Below, in pieces: positions 36,279 through 43,610 of a stretch of DNA of 51,919 bases. The stretch's first letter is position 1. Each line of letters begins with the position of its first letter. The notes beneath the pieces are model-generated. The model did no database searches and was not told the DNA's origin. It saw nothing but the letters and a program-made list of their open reading frames with translations. Source of the stretch: UBA2239 sp050177075 (GTDB lineage: Bacteria; Pseudomonadota; Gammaproteobacteria; Burkholderiales; UBA9220). The DNA lies in the NCBI GenBank assembly GCA_050177075.1, contig JBFXHL010000006.1, positions 1 to 51,919 on the forward strand, written 5' to 3'. A program made the position numbers and the translations under genes.

Positions 36279-36281
36279 CAA
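36253..36281 (-). promoter_or_regulatory. sigma70 promoter of the tRNA-Tyr-Gly-Thr-tuf transcript
   Basis: On the minus strand a perfect TTGACA (36276-36281) and CATAAT (36253-36258, 5/6) are spaced by 17 nt. A GC-rich discriminator (CTGCGGC) follows the -10, a feature linked with stringent control of stable RNA promoters. The tRNA-Tyr 5' end is 15 nt downstream of the -10. Confidence 0.85.
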
Positions 36282-36291
36282 ACCCCTTTTG

Positions 36292-37404
36292 TTATTTTTC
36301 CACCAGGATGCGCAACATGCGGCGCAGGGGCTCGGCGGCTCCCCACAGCAGCTGGTCGCCGACGGTAAAGGCGGACAGATACTGGGGCCCCATGGTGAGC
36401 TTGCGCATGCGACCGACGGGCACGGTCAGGGTGCCGGTGACGGCAGCGGGAGTGAGCTCCTTCATGGTGATTTCACGGTCGTTAGGCACGACCTTCACCC
36501 AGCTGTTGTGGGCGGCGATGATGCCGTGAATCTCGTCCAGGGGAACGTCCTTGGTCATCTTGATGGTCAACGCCTGGCTGTGGCAGCGCATGGCACCGAT
36601 GCGCACGCACAGGCCATCGATGGGGATCTGGTTGCCGGAGCGGCCGAGAATCTTGTTGCACTCCACCTGGGCCTTCCACTCTTCCTTGCTCTGGCCGGAT
36701 TCGAGCTGGACGTCGATCCACGGGATCAGCGAACCGGCGAGGGGCACGGGCCAGGCATCCAGGGGATAGCGGTCGGAGCGGATGAAATCGGCCACCTTCT
36801 TGTCGATTTCGAGAATCGCCGAGGCGGGATCGTCGAGCAGGGCCTTCACTTCGCCATTGACGGCGCCCATCTGCTGGATCAGCTCGCGCATGTTGCGGGC
36901 ACCGGCGCCGGAGGCGGCCTGGTAGGTCATGGGGCTGATCCATTCGATCAGACCCTTGTCGAAAAGCCCGCCGATGGCCATCAGCATCAGGGACACGGTG
37001 CAGTTGCCGCCGACGTAGGTTTTGATGCCCTTGGCCAGGCCGTCCCGGATGACGTTCTTGTTCACCGGGTCGAGGATGATGATGGCGTCGTCCTTCATCC
37101 GCAGGGTGGAGGCGGCGTCGATCCAGTAACCGTTCCAGCCGGCGGCGCGCAAGTCGCCATAGACCTCCTTGGTATAGTCGCCGCCCTGGCAGGAAATGAT
37201 GGCGTCCATGGCCTTCAGTTCGGCTATGCTCTTGGCGTCCTTGAGGGGCGGCACGTCCTTGCCGACATCCGGTCCCTTGCCGCCGACGTTGGAGGTGGTG
37301 AAGAACACCGGCTCGATAACGTCAAAATCGCGCTCTTCGCGCATCCGCTGCATCAGCACGGAACCCACCATCCCGCGCCATCCGATCAAACCCACGCGCA
37401 TCAT
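36292..37404 (-). CDS. asd: Aspartate-semialdehyde dehydrogenase
   Basis: A 370-residue NADPH enzyme converting beta-aspartyl phosphate to aspartate semialdehyde, the branch point to lysine/diaminopimelate, methionine and threonine. The nucleotide-binding start is VGLIGWRGMVGSVLMQRM, and the catalytic cysteine is C135 in GGNCTVSLML, the same number as in E. coli, which supports the first of two adjacent ATGs (GAGGA lies 8 nt upstream). SGAGARNMRELI and the late active-site His (GAMRCHSQALTIK) are present. It is 29 nt after leuB, forming the end of the leu-asd unit. Confidence 0.98.
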   Translation of the reverse strand: MMRVGLIGWRGMVGSVLMQRMREERDFDVIEPVFFTTSNVGGKGPDVGKDVPPLKDAKSIAELKAMDAIISCQGGDYTKEVYGDLRAAGWNGYWIDAASTLRMKDDAIIILDPVNKNVIRDGLAKGIKTYVGGNCTVSLMLMAIGGLFDKGLIEWISPMTYQAASGAGARNMRELIQQMGAVNGEVKALLDDPASAILEIDKKVADFIRSDRYPLDAWPVPLAGSLIPWIDVQLESGQSKEEWKAQVECNKILGRSGNQIPIDGLCVRIGAMRCHSQALTIKMTKDVPLDEIHGIIAAHNSWVKVVPNDREITMKELTPAAVTGTLTVPVGRMRKLTMGPQYLSAFTVGDQLLWGAAEPLRRMLRILVEK

Positions 37405-37433
37405 TTTCGTTTCCTCGATTCGTCAGTAATTGG

Positions 37434-38495
37434 TCAAAGGGCCGCCACCACGGCGTCGCCCATGGCGGAACACGACACCTTCCGCGTGCCCTCGGTGTAT
37501 ATGTCGGCGGTACGGTAGCCCTGGGCCAGCACCTTCTCCACCGCGTTCTCGATGCGCTTGGCCGCCGCCTCCTGATTGAAGGTGTAGCGCAGCATCATGG
37601 ACACCGACAGAATGGTGGCCAGGGGGTTGGCCACGTCCTTGCCGGCGATGTCCGGCGCCGAACCGTGGATGGGCTCGTACATGCCCTTGTTGTTCTGGTC
37701 CAGGGAGGCGGAAGGCAGCATGCCGATGGAGCCGGTGAGCATGGAAGCCTCGTCGGACAGGATGTCGCCGAAGATGTTGCCGGTGACGATCACGTCGAAC
37801 TGCTTGGGATTGCGCACCAGCTGCATGGCGGCGTTGTCCACGTACATGTGGGACAGCTCCACCTCGGGATATTGCTTCGACACCTCGATGACGATTTCTT
37901 TCCACAGCTCGGAGCACTCCAGCACGTTGGCCTTCTCCACCGAGCACAGCTTCCTGTTGCGCTTCATGGCGATGCCGAAGGCCACTTCCGCCACCCGGCG
38001 CACTTCCGACTCGGAATAGACCATGGTGTTGAAGCCGACGCGCTCGCCGCCGCGGGTTTCAATGCCCCGGGGCTGACCGAAGTAGATGTCGCCGGTGAGT
38101 TCGCGCACGATCATGATATCCAGGCCGGACACCACTTCGGGCTTGAGGGTCGAGGCGGAGGCCAGCTCGGCGTACATCAGGGCCGGGCGCAGGTTGGCGA
38201 AAAGATTGAGCTCCTTGCGGATGCGCAGCAGGCCGCGCTCGGGGCGCAGGGGACGGTCCAGGGTATCGTACTTGGGGCCGCCCACGGCGCCAAGCAGGAC
38301 GGCATCGGCTTCCTTCGCCAGCTTGAGGGTGGCCTCGGGCAGCGGGTCCCCCGCCGCGTCGTAGCCGGCGCCGCCGATGGGCGCCTCTTCCATTTCCACT
38401 TTCAGGCCGTCGCTGGACAGGGCTTTCAGCACTTTCACCGCCTGGGCGACGATTTCCGGCCCGATGCCGTCACCGGGCAATACTGCGATTTTCAT
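37434..38495 (-). CDS. leuB: 3-isopropylmalate dehydrogenase
   Basis: A 353-residue NAD-dependent enzyme of leucine synthesis that oxidises and decarboxylates 3-isopropylmalate. It begins MKIAVLPGDGIGPEIVAQ; RRVAEVAFGIAMKRNRK, the metal-binding NIFGDILSDEASMLTG and the NAD-site EPIHGSAPDIAGKDVANP match LeuB. It lies between leuD (82 nt upstream, across a repeat) and asd. Confidence 0.98.
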   Translation of the reverse strand: MKIAVLPGDGIGPEIVAQAVKVLKALSSDGLKVEMEEAPIGGAGYDAAGDPLPEATLKLAKEADAVLLGAVGGPKYDTLDRPLRPERGLLRIRKELNLFANLRPALMYAELASASTLKPEVVSGLDIMIVRELTGDIYFGQPRGIETRGGERVGFNTMVYSESEVRRVAEVAFGIAMKRNRKLCSVEKANVLECSELWKEIVIEVSKQYPEVELSHMYVDNAAMQLVRNPKQFDVIVTGNIFGDILSDEASMLTGSIGMLPSASLDQNNKGMYEPIHGSAPDIAGKDVANPLATILSVSMMLRYTFNQEAAAKRIENAVEKVLAQGYRTADIYTEGTRKVSCSAMGDAVVAAL

Positions 38496-38504
38496 AGTTT
38501 CTCC

Positions 38505-38571
38505 GTGAGGAGTGAGAAGTGAGGAACAAGGAGAAAAGGCAGCGCCTCACTCTTCACTCTTCACTCCTCAC
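38505..38571. repeat. Imperfect inverted repeat of GTGAG(G/A) units between leuD and leuB
   Basis: The left arm (38505-38524) is built of GTGAGGAGTGAGAAGTGAGG; the right arm (38545-38571) reads, in reverse complement, as GTGAGGAGTGA followed by AGAGTGA units ending AGTGAGG. The outer 11 bp pair perfectly; the inner parts are staggered by short GAGTGA-type unit repeats, so the arms differ in length by 7 nt. The 20-nt centre contains AAGGAGAAAAGG. It fills nearly the whole gap between leuD and leuB. No open frame. Confidence 0.75.
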
Positions 38572-38577
38572 CAATTA

Positions 38578-39213
38578 CTAAAACAACCAGGGTTCCGCGT
38601 GGCGGCGTTTTTCCTCGTACGCCTTGATCTTGTCGGCATGGCGCAGGGTCAGGCCGATATCGTCCCAACCGTTGAGCAGGCATTCCTTGCGGAAGGGATC
38701 CACCTCGAAATTGAAGCCCTGGCCGGCAGGGGTCGTCACCGTCTGGGCCTCCAGGTCCACCGTCAGGCGGTAGCCTTCCTGGGCCTCGGTTTCCTTGAAC
38801 AGGCGGTCCACCGCCTCGGCGGGCAGGACGATGGGCAGGATGCCGTTCTTGAAACAGTTGTTGAAAAAGATATCGGCGAAGCTGGGGGCGATGATCACCC
38901 GGAAACCGTAGTCCAGCAGCGCCCACGGCGCATGCTCGCGGCTCGAACCGCAGCCGAAATTCTCCCGCGCCAGCAACACGCTCGCTCCCTGGTAGCGGGG
39001 CTGATTGAGGACGAAATCGGGATTCAACGGGCGCTTGCTGTTGTCCATGCCCGGCTCGCCCTGATCCATATAGCGCCACTCGTCGAAGGCGTTGGGGCCG
39101 AAGCCGCTGCGCTTGATGGACTTGAGGAACTGCTTCGGGATGATGGCGTCGGTGTCCACGTTGGCGCGGTCGAGGGGCGCCACCAAGCCTTCCAGACGTA
39201 CGAACTTATCCAT
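38578..39213 (-). CDS. leuD: 3-isopropylmalate dehydratase small subunit
   Basis: A 211-residue subunit that with LeuC isomerises 2- to 3-isopropylmalate. The start is the ATG at 39213 (MDKFVRLEGLVAPLDRANV), sharing one base with the stop of the tiny gene upstream; the longer frame to 39273 is that gene's shadow. VDTDAIIPKQFL, NFGCGSSREHAPWAL and FADIFFNNCFKNGILPI are diagnostic swivel-domain motifs. Confidence 0.98.
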   Translation of the reverse strand: MDKFVRLEGLVAPLDRANVDTDAIIPKQFLKSIKRSGFGPNAFDEWRYMDQGEPGMDNSKRPLNPDFVLNQPRYQGASVLLARENFGCGSSREHAPWALLDYGFRVIIAPSFADIFFNNCFKNGILPIVLPAEAVDRLFKETEAQEGYRLTVDLEAQTVTTPAGQGFNFEVDPFRKECLLNGWDDIGLTLRHADKIKAYEEKRRHAEPWLF

Positions 39214-39353
39214 CACTGCGCCTTCTGGGCCGCCACGGCCACGTTGCCGCCGTGCTTGCCGCCGTCGATCCACAGCATCACGCCGACGGCGATGGCGGCG
39301 AGCAGCGCCACCTTCACCACCACCACTGCGATCAGTTTCTTTTTCATGCTCAT
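39213..39353 (-). CDS. Small single-span membrane peptide, unknown function
   Basis: A 46-residue open frame with ATG at 39353, GAGGTG 4 nt upstream and its stop sharing one base with the leuD start (TGATG). It starts MSMKKKLIAVVVV; residues about 7-27 are a continuous hydrophobic stretch, and the tail (WIDGGKHGGNVAVAAQKAQ) is polar with basic residues. I recognise no family. The lysine-rich N-terminus suggests an N-in membrane anchor. Translational coupling to leuD and 7-nt spacing from the lipoprotein gene argue that it is real, but no homology test was possible. Confidence 0.65.
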   Translation of the reverse strand: MSMKKKLIAVVVVKVALLAAIAVGVMLWIDGGKHGGNVAVAAQKAQ

Positions 39354-39360
39354 CGCCACC

Positions 39361-39495
39361 TCACTTCGCCGCTTTCTCGATGGCCTCGCCACCCTTCTTG
39401 ATGTCCTTGCCCACGCCCTGCACCGTATTGCACCCGGCCAGGGCCAAACCCGCCACCAGGGCAACAATCGTCAACATCCATTGCTTGGCATTCAT
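39361..39495 (-). CDS. Entericidin-like small lipoprotein
   Basis: A 44-residue precursor, ATG at 39495 and TGA at 39361-39363, too short for routine ORF calling. The signal peptide MNAKQWMLTIVALVAGLALA ends in a lipobox with LAGC, lipidated Cys at 22. The mature 23 residues (CNTVQGVGKDIKKGGEAIEK and AAK) match the entericidin A/B family, small lipoproteins first described in E. coli as a toxin-antidote pair. It lies 11 nt after leuC. Placement inside the leu cluster recurs in betaproteobacteria as far as I know; function there is unclear. Confidence 0.85.
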   Translation of the reverse strand: MNAKQWMLTIVALVAGLALAGCNTVQGVGKDIKKGGEAIEKAAK

Positions 39496-39506
39496 GCTCG
39501 CTCTCC

Positions 39507-40913
39507 TCACAGGATTTCACGCACATCCACGAAGCGCCCGGCGATGGCCGCCGCGGCCGCCATGGCCGGGCTCACCAGATGGGTGCGGCTTCCCGCCCCC
39601 TGGCGCCCCTCGAAATTGCGGTTGGAGGTGGAAGCGCAGCGCTCTCCCGGCTCCAGCCTGTCGTCGTTCATGGCCAGGCACATGGAACAGCCCGGCGCCC
39701 GCCACTCGAAGCCGGCGGCGATGAAAATCTTGTCCAGGCCTTCGGCCTCGGCCTGCTGCTTCACCAGGCCGGAACCCGGCACCACCAGCACCTGCTTGAC
39801 GCTGTCGGCCTTATGACGACCCTTGGCCACGGCGGCGGCGGCTCGCAAATCCTCGATGCGGGAGTTGGTGCAGGAGCCGATGAACACCTTGTCCACCTTG
39901 ATGGCGCTGATCGCCATGTTGGGCTGCAGCCCCATGTACTCCAGGGCCCGCTCGATGCCGCCTCGCTTCACCGGGTCCGCTTCCTTCTTCGGGTCGGGCA
40001 CGGCGCCGTCGATGGTGGTCACCATTTCTGGGGAGGTCCCCCAGGTCACGTGGGGCTTGATGGCGGCGGCATCCAGTTCTACCACCGCGTCGAACTTGGC
40101 GCCGTCGTCGCTCTTCAGGGTGCGCCAGTAGGCCACGGCCTTCTCCCACAGTTCGCCCTGGGGCGCGAAGGGACGGCCCTTGACGTAGTCGATGGTGACA
40201 TCGTCCACCGCCACCATCCCGGCCCGGGCACCGGCCTCGATGGCCATGTTGCACAGGGTCATGCGCCCTTCCATGGACAGGTCGCGGATGGCGCTGCCGG
40301 CGAACTCGATGGCGTAGCCGGTGCCGCCGGCGGTGCCGATCTTGCCGATCACCGCCAAGGCGATGTCCTTGGCGGCAACGCCCTTGCCCAGGGCACCCTC
40401 CACCTTCACCAGCATGGCCTTGGATTTCTTCTGCAACAGGCACTGAGTGGCGAGCACGTGCTCCACCTCGGACGTGCCGATGCCGTGGGCCAGCGCGGCA
40501 AAGGCGCCGTGGGTGCTGGTGTGGGAATCGCCGCATACCACCGTCATGCCGGGTAGGGTCGCGCCCTGCTCGGGGCCGATGACGTGGACGATGCCCTGGC
40601 GCAGGTCGCCCATCCTGAATTCGGTGATGCCGAATTCGGCACAGTTGGCGTCCAGGGTTTCCACCTGGGCGCGGGACACCGGATCGGTGATGCCCTGTTC
40701 GAGGTGATGGGTGGGCACGTTGTGGTCGGGCACCGCCAGGATGGAGGCCACGCGCCAGGGCTTGCGCCCGGCCAGTTTGAGGCCCTCGAAGGCCTGGGGG
40801 CTGGTCACCTCGTGAACCAGGTGCCGGTCGATGTACAACAGGGCGGTACCGTCGGCTTCCTCATGCACCACGTGGGATTGCCACAACTTGTCGTAAAGGG
40901 TCTGGGCACTCAT
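39507..40913 (-). CDS. leuC: 3-isopropylmalate dehydratase large subunit
   Basis: A 468-residue [4Fe-4S] aconitase-family protein that works with LeuD. The start is the ATG at 40913 (MSAQTLYDKLWQSHVV). Iron-sulfur cysteines appear in FIGSCTNSRIEDL and APGCSMCLAMN, and VCGDSHTSTHGAFAALAHG is the substrate-site motif. The same frame stays open a further 1.4 kb upstream, across a pseudogene and an MFS gene in another frame; that extension is a GC artefact. It is the first gene of the leu unit. Confidence 0.98.
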   Translation of the reverse strand: MSAQTLYDKLWQSHVVHEEADGTALLYIDRHLVHEVTSPQAFEGLKLAGRKPWRVASILAVPDHNVPTHHLEQGITDPVSRAQVETLDANCAEFGITEFRMGDLRQGIVHVIGPEQGATLPGMTVVCGDSHTSTHGAFAALAHGIGTSEVEHVLATQCLLQKKSKAMLVKVEGALGKGVAAKDIALAVIGKIGTAGGTGYAIEFAGSAIRDLSMEGRMTLCNMAIEAGARAGMVAVDDVTIDYVKGRPFAPQGELWEKAVAYWRTLKSDDGAKFDAVVELDAAAIKPHVTWGTSPEMVTTIDGAVPDPKKEADPVKRGGIERALEYMGLQPNMAISAIKVDKVFIGSCTNSRIEDLRAAAAVAKGRHKADSVKQVLVVPGSGLVKQQAEAEGLDKIFIAAGFEWRAPGCSMCLAMNDDRLEPGERCASTSNRNFEGRQGAGSRTHLVSPAMAAAAAIAGRFVDVREIL

Positions 40914-41078
40914 GGAGCGATCCGCAACAAATCCGAAAATAAACCGGTGATTATTACACAATCGCCCACGACCGAACAGAGCGGCGCCAAGTCCGGCACC
41001 GACCCCACCCGTTCCCTTCCCCCTGCCTTCCTCCCCCCCTGCGCTCCAGCGCGGGATTCCATCCGACAGCCCCAGGTC
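40914..41078. other. Upstream region of leuC, no gene seen
   Basis: Between leuC and the pseudogene remnant at 41079. On the minus strand AATAAT (in GTGTAATAATCACC) could be a -10 for leuC, but I find no good -35 at 16-18 nt. A C-rich stretch around 41020-41045 is low complexity. No leucine-rich leader peptide typical of leu attenuation was found by eye. Confidence 0.5.
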
Positions 41079-41270
41079 ATGTCCGACAGTGTTGCCTTGG
41101 TGGTAGACGATTCCCTTTCGATGCGACGTTACATCCGCCATCCTGCAAAATGAGCTGGAGTTCCGCAAAACCCATGAAGCGGCAAGCACGGACGGCGACC
41201 TGCGTTCCCGCTTTGCCCACCGCCAGGACGCCCATATCGTCCTGATCACCGCCAGGGAAGAAATCCTCGC
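41079..41270 (+). pseudogene. Broken response-regulator receiver domain
   Basis: From ATG 41079 the frame reads MSDSVALVVDDSLSMRRYIR, the unmistakable start of a receiver domain with the acidic pair DD, then hits TGA at 41151-41153. In the next frame the same domain continues: ILQNELEFRKTHEAAS, then a short piece and HIVLITAREE, matching helix 1, strand 2 and the strand 4 region (V-TA). Losing two bases near 41140 explains the frame change. The part with the phosphoacceptor Asp is missing, so an internal deletion also occurred. It ends at the 3' end of the convergent MFS gene. Inference: relic of a CheY-like or longer response regulator. Confidence 0.75.
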
Positions 41271-42415
41271 TAACCCTGCTCCTCGGGCAGCCGCAGCTTC
41301 GCCCCCACCAGCAGCAGCGCCGCCAGGGCGCAGGCGGCGGCCAGGGTAAAGGTCCAGGCGGGGCCGACGGCGTCCCAGGTGTAGCCGCTGTAGAGACCGC
41401 CCAGGGTGCCGCCTGCACCGAAGGAAATGCTGTTGTAGATGGCCTGCCCCTTGGACTGGTGGCGGCCGCGGAACATGCGGTGCACCACCGCCACCGCCGC
41501 CGCGTGGTAGGCGCCGAAGGTGGCGGCGTGAAGGACCTGGGCCGCCAGCACCAGGGCGAACCATTCCACCCCCCAGCCGATAGCAAGGAAGCGCATCATG
41601 GCGAGGAAAAAGCTCGCCAGCAGCACCCGCCGCAGGGACAGGGCCTCGAACAGGCGCGGCATCCACAAGAAGACGCCGATCTCGCAGATCACCCCCACCG
41701 CCCACAGCCAGCCCACGGTACCCTTGCTGTAGCCGTGGTCCACCAGGTAGATGGAGTAGAAGGTGTAATAGGGGCCGTGGGCCGCCGCCATGAGAAAACC
41801 GCCCCCGATGAAGGCCAGCACTTCCGGGCGGCGCACCACGGACCAGACCGGCAGATGGTCGGTATGATGGGGCTCCACCCGGGCCTCGGGAATGTAGCGG
41901 GAAAACAGCACGATCCCCGCCATGAAGCCGAGGATGGCCCACAGCAGGGCGCGGATGGGCAGAAAATCGAGCAGGTAGCCGAGCCCCACCACGGCGACGA
42001 TGAAGCCCACCGAGCCCCAGAGACGGATGCGCCCGTATTTGCCGGTGTGTTCCCCCAGGTGGCTGAGGGTGGTGGCCTCCACCAGGGGCAGCGAAGCGCT
42101 CCAGAAAAAACTCAGCAGGGCCATCACGGCGAACAGCCAGGCAAAGCTGGCGCCGAAGAACACCCCGAGGTAGGAAACCAGGCTCGCCGCCGCCGCGATC
42201 TGCACGATCAGCACCCGCCGCCCCAGGTGATCCGCCATCCAACCCCACAGATTGGGGGCGAAAATGCGCATCACCTGGAGCAGGGACATCAGCACCCCAA
42301 TCTGGAAGGCGCTGAAATCGAGGGATTTCAGGTACAGGCCCCAATAGGGGGAGATGGCGCCGACAAAGGCGAAATAGAAGAAATAGAAGCCGGACAGGCG
42401 CCAGTAGTGGTGCAT
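41270..42415 (-). CDS. MFS transporter, phenylpropionate-permease-like family
   Basis: A 381-residue inner-membrane protein with about eleven to twelve hydrophobic spans. It begins MHHYWRLSGFYFFYFAFVGA, and the loop WGWMADHLGRRVLIVQ is the MFS loop 2-3 motif (G-x3-D-x2-GRR). The overall pattern (YWGLYLKSLDFSAFQIG, GKYGRIRLWGSVGF, and the late FGAYHAAAVAVVHRMF) fits the MFS_1-like / 3-phenylpropionate transporter (HcaT) group. The substrate cannot be read from sequence. It starts 30 nt after the aroC stop and is probably cotranscribed. Confidence 0.8.
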   Translation of the reverse strand: MHHYWRLSGFYFFYFAFVGAISPYWGLYLKSLDFSAFQIGVLMSLLQVMRIFAPNLWGWMADHLGRRVLIVQIAAAASLVSYLGVFFGASFAWLFAVMALLSFFWSASLPLVEATTLSHLGEHTGKYGRIRLWGSVGFIVAVVGLGYLLDFLPIRALLWAILGFMAGIVLFSRYIPEARVEPHHTDHLPVWSVVRRPEVLAFIGGGFLMAAAHGPYYTFYSIYLVDHGYSKGTVGWLWAVGVICEIGVFLWMPRLFEALSLRRVLLASFFLAMMRFLAIGWGVEWFALVLAAQVLHAATFGAYHAAAVAVVHRMFRGRHQSKGQAIYNSISFGAGGTLGGLYSGYTWDAVGPAWTFTLAAACALAALLLVGAKLRLPEEQG

Positions 42416-42445
42416 CGCAAGCCGAACGAACGCTGCCGGCCGGCC

Positions 42446-43552
42446 TCAGCCGCCCCGTGACTTACCCGGAATTTTCGGCGTGGCCGTCACCACATCGCCG
42501 CACTGGGCCCGGTGGCGCAGGGCATGGTCGATCAGGGTCAGGGCCAGCATGGCCTCGGCGATGGGGGTGGCGCGGATGCCGACGCAGGGGTCGTGGCGGC
42601 CCTCGGTGGACACGCTGGCCGGATTGCCGGCCTTGTCGATGCTGCGCCGCGCGATGCGGATGCTGGAAGTGGGCTTGATGGCGATGTTGACCACGATGTC
42701 CTGGCCGGTGGAAATCCCGCCCAGCACGCCGCCGGCGTGGTTGGAGAGGAAGCCTTCCGGGGTCAGCTCGTCGCCGTGCTCGCTGCCCTTCTGGGCGATG
42801 CTGGCGAAGCCGGCGCCGATCTCCACCCCCTTCACCGCGTTGATGCCCATCATGGCGTGGGCGATGTCCGCGTCCAGGCGGTCGTACACCGGCTCGCCCC
42901 AGCCCACGGGAACTCCTTCGGCCACCACGGTGATCTTGGCGCCAACGGAGTCGCCTTCCTTGCGCAAAGCGTCCATGTAGGCCTCCAGCTCCGGCACCAG
43001 GGCGGCGTTGGCGGCGAAGAAGGGATTCTCCCCCACCATGCCCCAGTCCTGGAACGGCACCTCGATGGGGCCCAACTGGGACATGTAGCCCCGGACGACA
43101 ATCCCGTAGCGCTCCTTGAGCCACTTCTTGGCGATGGCCCCGGCCGCCACCCGCACCGCCGTCTCCCGGGCGGAGGAGCGGCCGCCGCCGCGGTAGTCGC
43201 GGATGCCGTATTTCTGCCAATAGGTGTAGTCGGCGTGGCCGGGGCGGAAGGTCTCGGCGATGGTGCCGTAATCCTTGCTGCGCTGGTCCTGGTTGCGGAT
43301 CAGCAGCCCGATGGGAGTGCCGGTGGTCTTGCCTTCGAACACCCCGGACAGGATTTCCACTTCGTCCGGCTCCCGGCGCTGGGTCACGTGGCGGGAAGTG
43401 CCGGGCTTGCGCCGGTCCAGCTCCGCCTGGATGTCCGCCGCGGAGATTTCCAGCCCCGGTGGGCAGCCGTCCACCACGCAGCCGATGGCGGGACCGTGGG
43501 ATTCGCCGAAGGAAGTGACCGTGAAAAGGGTGCCGAAGGTGTTGCCGGACAT
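42446..43552 (-). CDS. aroC: Chorismate synthase
   Basis: A 368-residue FMN-dependent enzyme making chorismate from EPSP, the last common step of aromatic synthesis. It begins MSGNTFGTLFTVTSFGESHG, and GHADYTYWQKYGIRDYRGGG, RSSARETAVRVAAGAIA and GGVLGGISTGQDI are diagnostic FMN and substrate motifs. It is divergent from the P-type ATPase across 58 nt and is followed by the MFS gene. Confidence 0.98.
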   Translation of the reverse strand: MSGNTFGTLFTVTSFGESHGPAIGCVVDGCPPGLEISAADIQAELDRRKPGTSRHVTQRREPDEVEILSGVFEGKTTGTPIGLLIRNQDQRSKDYGTIAETFRPGHADYTYWQKYGIRDYRGGGRSSARETAVRVAAGAIAKKWLKERYGIVVRGYMSQLGPIEVPFQDWGMVGENPFFAANAALVPELEAYMDALRKEGDSVGAKITVVAEGVPVGWGEPVYDRLDADIAHAMMGINAVKGVEIGAGFASIAQKGSEHGDELTPEGFLSNHAGGVLGGISTGQDIVVNIAIKPTSSIRIARRSIDKAGNPASVSTEGRHDPCVGIRATPIAEAMLALTLIDHALRHRAQCGDVVTATPKIPGKSRGG

Positions 43553-43610
43553 GGGTTTTCTCGCAATTGCAAAGGCCGAAGTCTAACATAAGTCCATAAC
43601 CGCCTTAATC

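Noticed and set aside
41077..41586. Minus-strand 169-codon frame near the response-regulator relic
   Set aside because: It is a frame shadow of the MFS gene rich in Pro/Arg/Ser/Trp; the plus-strand receiver motifs explain the region better.
40914..42344. A 945-codon frame joining leuC to 1.4 kb of upstream sequence
   Set aside because: LeuC has its normal start at 40913 and normal length. The extension runs through the MFS gene in a different frame and through the pseudogene; its residues are Gly/Pro/Arg-rich noise.
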